A DNA stretch of 64,000 nt from Opisthorchis felineus (taxonomy: Eukaryota; Platyhelminthes; Trematoda; Opisthorchiida; Opisthorchiidae): NCBI GenBank assembly GCA_004794785.1, contig SJOL01007141.1, positions 1,308,428-1,372,427 of the forward strand, in the 5' to 3' direction. Position 1 is the stretch's first letter; the number at the start of each line of letters is the position of its first letter. Shown here piece after piece: positions 33,936 to 44,830 of the stretch. Under the pieces are notes generated by a model. That model was not told the origin of the DNA. It saw only the letters and a list, made by a program, of their open reading frames with translations, and did not search any database. Made by a program: the position numbers and the translations under genes.

Positions 33936-34860
33936 ATTACCGCATGAAGAATCCGCTATGTATTCCTCGACTACTTGGGAGGGATCATGGTTTTACTTGG
34001 GTGAGAAGACTGAGTGAATTCATTACCTTGGAAACAAAGTTTTACCCAACCGACTAAAATAAATCTCTCCTTTCTGATATCCTATATGGCAGCAGTTTCT
34101 CTTTTGGTGCGATTATGGCAGATGTCAATTTGTTCCTGTGCACCGTGCAACGAGATGAGTGAGCCTAGGCATCGGTTGAAAGGTGTCTCCGCTGGACGGG
34201 TACTGGAGATCTGAAAATTGCAGCAGCTGGTAACCACAAACAGAGGGCAGTGAAGACGCCAACTATGACTAGAAACCTGAAACTATATAGGCGAAAGTCG
34301 TATACCAATTGCAGCTATCTCATCAGTATGGCTGCTCCCGGCGAAACTGGTCTGACTGACCAAGGAGTGGTACACAAAGCTGGGTACAGTTGTTCCTGGT
34401 CCATAACTCCGTAGGATAATCGATGGGAATTTGAAGTCGGACTTGCAGTGGCCGGTCGTGAGAATGAAAGAATACTGAATGAGTCACTCTGCAGAGATAT
34501 TGATTCGCGGATTTTGATTGTTGAGAGAAATTTTCACAACTCTGTCAGCGTGCTTGCTTCCATGAAATTGTGTCAAACAGACAGAGAACGGGATAATCAG
34601 GCTTCTGCTAACGATATGTATGACTACGAAACTCGTGATCACCAACAAATGGTTCGGTGCCTGGAGGGAGCCCATCGCAGTTTGAATGATCCAGAATGTG
34701 GAAATGGTTATCTTTTGTTGTATAATTGATCTCGAGAAAACATTACTAACAAATGTAATGCGCGGCTCTGATAAAAACGTGGATCATGCATCGGCGCGAT
34801 CAAAATTAGGACTGGTTCCGGAGAATTCTCCTCTCTTTAGGTGAAGTTTCCGTTAATCAT
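33936..34860. other. unassigned DNA
   Basis: No recognised feature. The plus frame 34448-34729 (93 codons, hydrophilic) has no known motif. Confidence 0.4.
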
Positions 34861-34862
34861 AA

Positions 34863-35375
34863 CGCACTACTCATAAGGTTGCTGAAAATTCTGTGACAGC
34901 CCACTACCGGTTTCGCCCTTCTTGGGGCTCATCAGGTAGGCGCAGTCCTCGAGTTTCTGTCAGCCTTATGTTCTACTTGGAACCAAATTGCACGAAATTA
35001 CACTCAATTGCAAACAAATTTAGTTTTGCGAGAGACTCACCTGGAACCCAGCTGAATCTCTCGTTTGTGATGTTTCCATGCAGCTGAATGTGCTGCACCA
35101 GGCCGCCTCATGTTTCAGTTGATACGATCTTTGAGATAGCGCAATACATGTGTAGACGTAATGCCCTAATCATAAGGTTGCTGAAAATTCTTCGACAGCC
35201 CACGACCGGTTTCGCGATATCTCGAATATCGTATCAACTGAAACATGAGGCGAACTGGTGCAGCACATTCAGTTTCATGGAAACATCACAAACGAGAGAT
35301 TCAGCTGGGTTCCAGGTGAGTCTCTCGCAAAACCAAATTCGTTTGCAATTGAGTGTATTTCGCTAATTTCCGTTA
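34863..35375. repeat. hammerhead repeat, tandem unit plus fold-back
   Basis: A complete unit with its ribozyme on minus (34863-35160) is followed by the start of a second unit (35165-35213), whose ribozyme breaks off inside stem II. There the orientation flips, and 35213-35372 is an inverted copy of 34985-35147, about 160 bp. The spacing from the first GCCCAC block (34899) to the second (35198) is 299 bp, matching the pair at 33.5 kb. Confidence 0.85.
34899..34941 (-). ncRNA. intact type I hammerhead ribozyme
   Basis: A 43-base self-cleaving RNA motif on the minus strand. Stem I: GCCUAC (34941-34936) with GUGGGC (34904-34899), six pairs including one G-U. Core CUGAUGA at 34935-34929. Stem II: GCCC/GGGC, four perfect pairs, loop CAAGAA. 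GAAA follows. Stem III is minimal, AC/GU around CG, within the palindrome ACCGGU. Cleavage triplet is GUA, with the cut expected after the base complementary to 34905. Every conserved core base is present. Hammerheads with such short stem III are known to work best as dimers, and ACCGGU would permit this. Activity is inferred, not shown. Confidence 0.85.
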
Positions 35376-38300
35376 ATCAGTTTCGACGTCCAGGAGCTGT
35401 TGGATTATTCAAGGGCATCGCATGTATTAAAAACACAGTGGATCAGGATAAAACAACACGTTATGACGGCTACAATTGAAAGCTATGAGTTCAGTTGATG
35501 TGAAGAACATGACTTTTATCAATGTGGTCCTGCAGCTGTCAGATTCAATCGCACTAAAGGAGCTCTGCGATGCGATGAACAAAGTTTGGAACAACCTTCG
35601 GAGATTGAAAAGTGAACGATGGGTTAAGAAAACTCGGGAGATCCAATTCTGTACAGATTGACGATGTGATGATGAATTCTTTTGAGCACTGAAAGAAATC
35701 CACCGACCGGAAATGCAGTGCTTCCGATAAATCCCCGGGGAACCTGTCCGTCCCAAAGCTTAATAAGTCCGCGGATATACTGACTGCCTGGAAGTAACAT
35801 TTCTCAACCCGTACAATCTAAGCTACCATGCACAATTATCTCACACTTTCGTGAAGATGAATCTTTCCAACTCCTCGCGATGGCTGAACAGATAACAGAA
35901 ACAAGACGGAGTACTTGTTACAGTATAGAAATTTGGCTGACCAACATTAGATGATGAAGTTTTTCACCGGATTCACACAGTCTGAGAAGCCAAAAATATC
36001 CCACCACTACACCAATGTTCACAGGAAAGGAAAACCGACTGGCCGGTCTTCGCTGCACCGCAGGAAAACTTGCCACGCATCCTATCCAGCCACATTGAAT
36101 ACTCTGGAATATGATAAACCTGCGAAGCAATGTGGACTCCAAATTGGACGCAGCGCAACCAATCCTATTTTTGAGGCTTGTCAGCTGCAAGAAAAGGGTC
36201 AAGAGTGGAAATAACCGTCATAAACCTTGTTCGTAGGCTTCGCGAAAACCTTTAGTCCAATAAAGAGGAGACGCCATGGATGGTTCTCTGAAAGCTCGGC
36301 TGTGCTGAATTCCTCTCAGCGTCATGAACGTCTTTCATCCCTGCATGAGGGTTCAATTATGTGCCTGTGGAACCATTTCTGCCGAATTCGAAATTGGCGG
36401 GAGAATCAAGAAGTGTTGAGTTTTGACTATGATTTGTTTATTCTATACTTGACTTTGATTTTTGCAGAAATGTTTCGTGATTCGTCCGGATCCAGTTCAG
36501 TATAGACGGTCACCTTTCCAGCTCGAGATGTTTCGTGGTCAAAACGACGAGTCAAAGATATGTATGCTGCTTTTTTTGGGTGACGATGGTATACTTGCAC
36601 ATTGGGAAGCTAAATAGTGGCTAATGACCGGAACATTTGCTTTGGCAACCACCCTCTTAGTTCTAAATATAGATGCTCCCAGATGGGTTTTACCAACCTC
36701 TGGTTCAATTGATGGCCGCGATGTATCACTTAGTGTAGCTTCTGCCCACAGCCTGACAACTAATACTAAACCAAAACTTGGTTTACCAAAGCAATCGCTA
36801 CTTTCCGTTGCCAATATAGACGGATTTGAAAAAATCGAGGGTGCAATACACTCAGCTGTCTCACTGACAGCATCACAGAATAGCGACAAAATATGGACAC
36901 TACACCGGAACCACATTAGGGTGCTTGACAAAGTTCACTTTCAACCTCTTTGCAAGATTCCGCAGTTTCCTAAAAGCTGAAGTTCTCAAACGAGCAACGA
37001 CCAATAAAATCGAAGGCATCCTGATGCACAGATAGCTACGCTGAATATACCAGGCAAAATAAACGGCCAGCAATTGCATCCCGAAACACCTTATTCACCG
37101 GTAGTTTGTGAATGAAGCCCGAACTCGAGAAGCAACGAAAGTTTGCTAGTGTGACAGTGTCTAGATTAGCTTAGTAATATGTAATTTTGGTTTCCGATCT
37201 TGTAAACACCTGAAACAACACAGCAGTTTGATGAGCTGCCGTCTGCGTACTTCTAAGAAGCTTTGAGAGGCAATGCATTTTAATGGCCCAGAGAAAGTGT
37301 GTCATTCTTAGTAGTCGTAAAGTGTTGAACACAACCACAGTCATTTGGATCGGCGTTGCTTGCGGACTCACGTGCCTGAGCAGGATCGGACTCATCAGCG
37401 TATTCCTTTAAAACCGCGGCCAAAGCGCTGGTGAATCGTTCGGATAGAATCCTCTCACCAGCCGCCAACCACATACTGCGGGTTGACAATGCCAGCAGTA
37501 CACTGGCTGCTGGTTTGCCCCCCCCCTCCCCCAAATATCCATTTCTACACAGATGGAGCGGTAAATGACGTTCCGGGATCATGGTGATGGTCATTTATCT
37601 GAGAAACGTTGCAATGAGGGAAATTGGATGAACCGATGGTTGAGGTGAAAGGACCAATGCTTGTAGCCCCTCCGTGTTTTTCCGTTTATCACATCCCCTC
37701 GAGTTCACATTGACATTGGCAGGTTGCACGTAGCGTTATATTTGGCAACAAGCAAACCGCGTGTGGTTGTTGTCCACTCTATGCAGTCATTCAATCAACT
37801 AGAGTTGACCTGTTTCAGGTATCAGTTTTTCGTATGATCACAGCGGTAGGACCCGCATCAGTAAAATCGAAGTCAGTGAAACGGCCAGTTGAAATTTCTC
37901 TCCCTTACAACAGGTAAATGTAGGCCAGATAAGCAAATAAAACCAGGGGCACTCTCCCAATACCAAGCACAGAGGTCAAATAAACACTGAAAATTTGGAG
38001 GCAGTGAGGATGATTGTGAATAGACAGCGGTCAATGGAAAGAATGTATTGAATGTTGAAACTAAAGAGTGCGATTCATCCATCTATCCAGAAATCTACTC
38101 ATGGTTCCAGTCACTCACCAGTCTATGAAACCCGGCTTAAAGACATTGACATTTGCGTTTATTCAGTTACAGGTTAAAGTTAATCTCTGTTGAAACCCAG
38201 AGACAGGTGTTTACTTGTTTCAAGGTTATTGGAAATCGTCATCAGTAACCGCGCCATAAATTACAAAAGAACGACAAAGCCGAAATCTTTTGAACTGGAA

Positions 38301-39680
38301 GTTATTGCTTCTATTCTCCTCGGAGTGCAAGGTTCGCATTGTAATGGTCCTATGCCGTATAGCGTTTAAGCAGGTCAGGTATTATCCCTTAATGCATAGT
38401 AATCTACGGAATAATGCTCGGCCACTACCCTCAGTGTTGTTTCGAATTCCCAGTATCCCTACCACTAGAAACATGGATTGTTTTCTAAGTAGCTCGATGT
38501 TTAACCAACGACAGCCGTACGGATAGTCATTTCATCGCTCTTAACTTCACGAATCATTGTCAGTTCAACTGTGTCGTGATAATTTTACGCGTAGTTTGAC
38601 TTCAAGTTTCTCCTCCAACTCCGCGGGTACTTTGAATTTCAATTCAAGAGCTTGTTTCCATCCCACTGAACTTTACATCAACACTCTTTCAGAAAGTTTG
38701 CAGTTGGAGGTTCGGTGTTATAATCCCCGGTAACGTCTTGACGTATTTTCCTTAGCTAAATAAGGAAACATCCGTTATTTCTACAGATGGTAATATTATG
38801 ACTGCATAGAACATTATAAGGAGAGCATTATCAGTCCAGATGAGCTGAACAGCGTTCATCTGAGGCTGCTGTTTTTGGCTGGTTCTTATTCTCATGAACT
38901 CCTTATACTTGCCGTCCCATTACTGAACACTGTTGGTTAGGCTGAAACCGAAAATTGGAACAGAACTGAATATTTCCCCAAAAATCATAAATCGATTTCA
39001 TTGATTTCCGGTTTGTCAAGTCCAGGTGAACTGAGTGTACAGGAGGTTTGTCCGAATACTGGAAAAATCTCGCTTCCGTTCTCGTCAGCCATTCATCTTC
39101 ACTCACGTTTTTCAGATACTCGAAATGGGCTACAACTCTAAATCATCTCATTGAATCGACGTTCATTTCCTCAAATATGTTGTTCACAAAAAAGCAATCA
39201 ATTTTACCCAAGACTGGATGCTGGTATGTAGACGCGTAGTCGTTTCAAGGTCATTGTCGATTTAACTCGTGACATCAGAAACCGTGTTGACAAAGCTCAG
39301 TCCGGACTATACATTTGTAGGTCTGCTTTGCAAATTTATCCTGTTTGATAGCATTGGTACGATTCTGTCCAAGAAGTCAGATTCTGCAGGAAAATTACGT
39401 CAGTGCAGATGGGAAACCGCGCGGAAAGCATATTTCTGTACTGTGACCCCTAACAAGAAGAAGCATTTCCTAAGACAATGAAACAGGCACTTTTAAGCGC
39501 CAAAATTGCCGATTTTTCCCTGGAAAAAAGCCTTACGAGGACATACCTTGTAACGTTGACCTGGATTTATAAATGTGCTTCCATGGGAAAGTATTTCACA
39601 GAAAACTTCTCAGGCTGAACATCCAAAATTGCGCCCGGAAAAATTCACACAGGTTATTCCTCGCTAGAGTTTTTCCTTGG
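35376..39680. other. unassigned DNA
   Basis: The longest stretch (4.3 kb) without a recognised repeat. Open frames include 35476-35661 plus (61 codons, hydrophilic, leucine-rich), 36227-36505 plus, and an antisense pair over 36539-36980 (130 codons minus, 118 plus). None shows a domain I recognise. A C-run lies at 37518-37526. A host intron or intergenic region is the simplest reading. Confidence 0.4.
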
Positions 39681-39684
39681 TAAA

Positions 39685-39995
39685 GCGCACAGTTCATAAG
39701 CTTGCCGAATATTCTTCGACATCCCATCAAAGGTTTCTCCAATCTTGGGGTTCAAAGTTTCAATCTACTTTAGGTTCTATTTGAACACCAACTGTTTTAT
39801 GCCATTTTTCAACTCAATATGCTGCACAAAGGCCGCCTGTTGCTTCAGTTGGCACGATAGTCTCGAAATCGCAGAATAGTATTTGGGCAGAACGCGTTAC
39901 CCAGAATTTGTTCCTTTAGGAACGATCTCACTTGGTCTTCTCCCTCAGGCAAAACCATAAACTCTGCTAACCTGTCGAGAAACACATAGCGGAGG
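39685..39995 (-). repeat. hammerhead repeat, decayed, with 3' extension
   Basis: 39690-39890 is the unit with its ribozyme core deleted (CTGATGAG replaced by TTTGAA). 39890-39990 (GAACGCGTTACCCAGAATTTGTTCC...TTGGTCTTCTCCCTCAGG) matches 43720-43830, showing a longer element variant that carries an extra approximately 110 bp block. Confidence 0.65.
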
Positions 39996-40520
39996 CTTCA
40001 GGCAGGAATCCTGAATAACGTGAGTAATGACTCACAGAACCGTTCAAAACCTGTTTAAGCTAAATAACGTATCGCCTGGAAACCGCCTTCACTATACAGC
40101 TAAAGAGAAGATAAACTTGAGCACTTACTCACTCTGCAAATGGCGTTCGATTTTCTGTTTCCCAACGCTTTTTGTTTGGCTTCGTTTTTAATGTGATGTG
40201 CATGTGATGTGCATTTCTTAGTTTTTTTGGCTGGTGGCTCCATAGAGTGATTTAATACTTGATGGTAGTGAAGGAACGTAGGTGATCTGCTGAGAGAGAT
40301 ATTTGGAAAATCTTAGTCTGGCAGTGAATTCTGCCCCCCCCCTCTGGAAAGGCGGTTGATAGAAGTGTTTTGGAATCCTGCACTGAAAACAACTTTGAAA
40401 ACGACAATCCAAAACCGAGGGTAATTTTTTGGCAGAATTATGTAACGTTATATGCCCCCTTCACTAGCGGGTGCCTATTTTAGGTTTCTACATATCTGGT
40501 ACTCAGCTTTTTGTGAAATC
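39996..40520. other. unassigned DNA
   Basis: Contains a short direct repeat at 40193-40214 (ATGTGATGTGC twice) and a C-run at 40334-40342. No gene recognised. Confidence 0.4.
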
Positions 40521-40521
40521 G

Positions 40522-41590
40522 ATCATCATCATTATCATTGACAACGATACACCACTATTACCTACTATTGTTTGACTGCCATACAATTTATGAGTGGGAA
40601 AGTGTCTTAGTAAAGGGTGGAAAGAAGAGGAAACGGTAGTGACTTAGTGCGGAAAAGCCCTTAAAGACTTTAAACAAGACGGTCAAAGATAAGGTGCCTA
40701 TAGCTTTTCCATAGCACTGGAATAAAAAAAATCCGAGCATCACGTCAAAGGAAGGAGCCATTAGTGGGATCAATCCAGCGTTCTTTGAGGACCTCACCCG
40801 AGATTAGTCCAGTGCACAACGACAGGCGAACTTTAGCCAGACAGCCCGGTTAGGAGGCGACAGCACACGCGCCACTGGGGTCAGCTGCATGCCCTTTCCT
40901 TCATGCTTTTCAAGCATCTGCGATCATATGGGACCCAATCCGCAAGGCCCGAATGCCCCAGAGCACTCAGTTTGACAGTGGGCACTTTCATTTCATGTTG
41001 CCGTGTCATGGTCTGTCCTTGTCTGAACCTTTCATTAACAATCGCTCTGAACCGTGGACAGCGCTTTCACCTGTGGATGGTGCTTGGGAATAGGTCGTAC
41101 GTGCCCAAACCGCTTCCACACCGTACCGTTTCGAACTTACTGCAGCTTATTCTTAATATGCAACCGGGACATCGGTGATCAGACACTTGAAGTCTTCTAA
41201 AGTCCTCGGATCGAAGGGGCCAATGCTCACAACCACAGAATAATACAGCCCTTACAGTCGCCTTGTATAAAAGCCCTCTAGTTCTGGTGAAATTCGGTTC
41301 TGAATCCATAAGTGACACAAGCTGAGGAACGCCGCTCGCTCCTGGATTATCCGAGGCGGATTATGCGGCTACCAAGATACGTGAACCGATCAACGAACCA
41401 AAGCTCTTCATGCTGAAGTTGCAGAGCAGCACAAAGGGATAAGTAACCTTGAAATAAGACTTTGTACTTTGGAGGTGCAAAACACATGTCAAAACATAGG
41501 ATGACCTCTGATATTCCTGTTAGAGTACGTAGAGCGAGTAAATAACCGACAAACGTTAAAACGATGTGGTTTACATAATATAAATCCATT
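40522..41590 (-). pseudogene. non-LTR retrotransposon reverse transcriptase C-terminal half
   Basis: The longest copy of this family here. On minus, from 41500: MCFAPPKYKVLF (the FAPSKCKVLLQDW block), then ELWFVDRFTYLGSRI (the VVDRFTYLGS block). Across a frameshift come RGLLYKATVRAVLFCGCEHW, PLRSEDFRRLQVSDHRCPG, and degraded remains down to the 3' UTR. The tail lies at about 40522-40545 (CATCATCATTATCATTGAC on plus). The catalytic YADD should lie just upstream of 41590 but is not seen. Frameshifts and stops make it dead. Confidence 0.8.
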
Positions 41591-42283
41591 AATCTCCTAC
41601 CCTTTTAGAGCAAGGTAAAACAAGCAGCGTCTGCAAATAAAATGAACAAGAGTCATGCAACTATGAGTAAGCAAGAAGTTCGTTTTCAAGCTACTACCAC
41701 AAATTTTGATGAATGTAGTATGAATAATCAGATGGCCCATGTAATGTACTGTTTCTAAGAGATACATTTGATTAAGGAGCACTGAGCAGTCCATCAGAAA
41801 TCATCTCAAAAGGTTCCAAGGTTGTCTAAAAGTTTTTGAAAGCCTGTTCTGCTGATGGGGTTAACTGCATACATCTACTCCGAGAAAAGTTCACCTGGCA
41901 GTAAAAACCGTAATTTACCTTTCTCCACGGTCCTCCCTGTTTGTGGACGATTATACTATGTCACTGGATTTCCTGCTCCACTGTCTTCTTAAGTCAGTGG
42001 ATTTTTTACAAATCGTATGATCCCATTTGATAGCGATGGTAATTTAAAACAATATGTGTCGTTTTGATAGGTGCCATAGAGACAGGAGCCGACAACTAGG
42101 ATAGACAGTCTCATAAAAACATCTATTTGATTCCCGGCACTTGTGGTTGTTCTGTCTTCCTATTGGTATTGAATCTTACTTGCAATTGTTTTTCAAGTGT
42201 TTTCTATCAGATGACCAGTGAATGGTGTAGAAATCGATCTTTGCGTCAGACAAAAGGCCACACTAAACAACATATGGGCGTTA

Positions 42284-42284
<1 letters not shown>
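41591..42284. other. unassigned DNA
   Basis: No recognised feature. The minus frame 41794-41597 lies where more RT would be expected but has no RT motif. Confidence 0.4.

Positions 42285-42323
<39 letters not shown>
42285..42323. repeat. (TA)n microsatellite
   Basis: About 19 TA units, followed at 42330 by ACTGGGTGCATAATCAAAG. Confidence 0.95.
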
Positions 42324-42326
<3 letters not shown>

Positions 42327-42609
42327 TATACTGGGTGCATAATCAAAGTGAATACATAGAGCATACATACCGATCTGAGTGAAAAGTTACGTCAAGCACT
42401 GTTACTTGCGAGAAAATGTATTTACACTTTACAAGTTCCCAGGTATCGGAAAAGGTTAAAAAACCTACGTAGAGCATGCATCACACATGGATTCTTAATA
42501 TCGAGCAGAAAAGACTTCTGGGGTGGATAAAGTTAACTGATACGTACGGTCACAAAATATTCAATTTGTTAACGAAATTTCTGCAGCTGAATTGAGAATG
42601 CATGGTGAA

Positions 42610-43045
42610 TTAGTTGCAAGTGGTTGCGGGATTTGTAGAATTCGCATTCACATCGCTTTCTTTTGAACAGTCCTGCGCCTTCCTTAACGCATTTATTCTA
42701 GTTTGCCCACATCAAAGGGGGGAAAACTGAACTAGAGGTTCGCTCTTATTAGAGATTATCAGCAGTGCATATCCTTGGTCGCGACGAAGTTTTGGCCCCG
42801 GACATCAAGAGTTAGTGTTCTGAAGCGTGATCCCACTAATCCAGCGCACGCTGGACACAACTGAATTATTACGTCTGACTAGGCGACTGCGTTTACGCTT
42901 GAGTGGTGTGATTGTTTTGCACTGCTGATGAGATCTGATGAGAATGAAACTCGAGCGAAGTGCTTACCCGCTTTGGTGCAGACTCATCAAAATACTTGCG
43001 CCAGGACAGGAGGAGTGATGTGAATGGGCATGGCAAATCGCCGGT
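42610..43045. repeat. tRNA-related SINE family B, inverted pair
   Basis: 42615-42920 has the orientation of the 7862 copy (TGCGGGATTTGTAGAATTCG, CACATCGCTTTCTTTTGAACAG, TCAGCAGTGCATATCCTTGG). 42930-43045 is a partial copy the other way round (GATGAGAATGAAACTCGAGC, TTTGGTGCAGACTCATCAAAA, GTGATGTGAATG). The two could pair in RNA. Confidence 0.65.
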
Positions 43046-43404
43046 GCTTCCTGGACAAAACAATTCCTTCCATGCAACAACTTTCAGCCTCTTAGGTTTT
43101 CCATTCCTTGTTCCCAAGTATCTCGATAGAAAATCAAATTTACCACGGGACAGGAAACACAACAGGTCGTTAGTGGTGTGTCGTGCATGTCCGGTCTTTA
43201 CAACTTTCAGGATTATACCTATGGGTCCACGTACATAGTATCTGTATGTCGTTTCTCCTTATGACAAGAACAACATTCATGGAGTTGGAAACCTATTTTG
43301 ACGTTGCCATGAGACTCAAACGAACTACTCGTCTAGAGCATTCTTCAACCGAATGCGCCAAAAAAGACCGTGATATCGCTGAAGATCTTATCAACCTCGT
43401 ATGG

Positions 43405-43830
43405 AGTTAACAAACTGCCCATAAGGTCTCTGAAACTCTTCGACAGTTCGCGACCGATTTCGCTCTTCTTTGAGCTCATTAGGTAGGCGCCGTCTTGAAG
43501 TTTCTGTCAATCTTATGTTTTTCTAGAATACAAATTGCCCGAAAATCGACAAATACACTAATTTACATGCGATTTCGGTTTCTGAGCGTGACTCACCTGA
43601 ACTCCAGCTGAATCGCTAATTTATGACGCTCTGTGTAACTGAATGTGCTGCATCAGGCGGCTTCATGTTCCAGCTGGCGTGATGTTCGTGAAATCGCAGG
43701 ATGTTTTCTTGACAGAACACACTGCTCACGATTTTGTTCCCGATGGAATGAATTCACTTAGTCTTCTCCCCCAAGTAAAATCATGATCCCTCCCAAGCAG
43801 TTGAGAAATACACTGCGAACTCTCCATGTG
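43405..43830 (-). repeat. hammerhead repeat with 3' extension
   Basis: A near-complete unit, ribozyme on minus, followed by the extra block 43720-43830 shared with 39890-39990. The body is fully readable: TTTCTGTCAATCTTATG, CACCTGAACTCCAGCTGAATC, GAATGTGCTGCATCAGG, TTCCAGCTGGCGTGATGTTCG. Confidence 0.8.
43446..43488 (-). ncRNA. hammerhead ribozyme with paired change in stem II
   Basis: Stem II is GCUC/GAGC instead of the family GCCC/GGGC: a C-G pair has become U-A through changes on both strands. GAAA and GUC are intact and stem III is AU/GU. The core has one change, CTGATGA to CTAATGA, and stem I is largely unpaired, so the copy is probably inactive now. Confidence 0.65.
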
Positions 43831-43849
43831 GTAACCCTGACTAATGTTT

Positions 43850-44110
43850 GACCGAATCTCAGAGACGGCGCCCCCTGGTGAGCACCAAGTAGAACGGAAC
43901 CGGTCGTGGGCTCTTAAAGAGTTTTCAGCAAACTTGCGAGTGGTGTGTTACTTCTGTACAATGTATTGCGATATTTCGAATATCGTAGCAACTGAAACGT
44001 GAGGCGGACTGGTGCAACACATTGAGTTACAAGAACACCATAAACGGGTAATTCAGGTGAGTCACCTGTGAAAACCAAATTGCTATGCAAATGAGTGTAG
44101 TGGTCGTGTA
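43850..44110 (+). repeat. hammerhead repeat, opposite orientation
   Basis: Ribozyme strand plus. The module at about 43868-43911 is damaged (CTGGTGA, GGAAC). Downstream is GTTTTCAGCAAACTTGCGAGTGG, then the next unit's body (GATATTTCGAATATCGTAGC, GGCGGACTGGTGCAACAC), ending with octamer ATGCAAAT at 44085-44092. With the copy at 43405 it forms a convergent pair. Confidence 0.75.
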
Positions 44111-44489
44111 TCTTTGCATAAGTGAAGTACAACACATTTTTTTGTGGCCAGCCGCACCTAGTGCAGGTCTAACTGTCCATAAATTTTCGTTAACCCATTT
44201 TCTGTCCAGTAGAATAAACCCTAATAAGTGACCACTTGAACTAACAGGAATTACCAAACTCTGACACGGTCCTGCGCATTCACGCTCAAGGCAAACTGGT
44301 AGATAAAATTGTAAACGTGGATGGCTGTCAGATGATTAACTTTCCTGAAAACTCTTCATACAGCGAGTCGAAGGCGACAACCACATAATTAAATTATTAA
44401 GACTTGAAAGAGCCCCATTAGCAGCACAGATGGTGTTCGAATATTTTATGATTCACGAGTAAAATGGTTGAATAGCGCAGCCGTTTTAC
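44111..44489. other. unassigned DNA
   Basis: No recognised feature. Confidence 0.4.
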
Positions 44490-44830
44490 CTTACCTACAA
44501 AAGGAAGAAAGCCCTTCAGTGCAGGATGTTTACTGACCAACATGAACTAAGCGACTGAATGCTATTAGACACGAAAGTAAAAATCCCACTTGTACAGGGA
44601 TTTTGAAACGTGAACATCCTCTAGCAACCTCTTGAGCTTTCCTAAAGGTTTTCTGAATACGGGGCAATAATGAACAAACACTGCAAAGCGGTTCCATAAT
44701 TTCTGTACACACCTTCCCTCAGATGCTTGAAAGGAGCTTTGACGCTAGACAAGACGTTACTCGCATGTTTCATCAGCAGTATACTCCGTTACACCGGTAT
44801 TTCGGTTGAGGAAACAAGATACACTTTGCA
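44490..44830. repeat. repeat D, copy 2
   Basis: Same blocks and order as 31160-31490: GGAAGAAAGCCCTTC, GAACAAACACTGCAAAGCGGTTCC, ACTCGCATGTTTCATCAGCAG, CCGTTACACCGGTAT. On the minus strand it reads GCTGATGAAACATGCGAG then TAACGTC, vaguely hammerhead-like but without a stem II. Confidence 0.65.

Noticed and set aside
36539..36980. Antisense pair of 130- and 118-codon frames as a gene
   Set aside because: Both strands are open at once, no motif on either, and no repeat support; could not choose a real one.
44740..44790. Hammerhead in repeat D
   Set aside because: CTGATGA is present on minus but no stem II or clear GAAA follows at the right distance.
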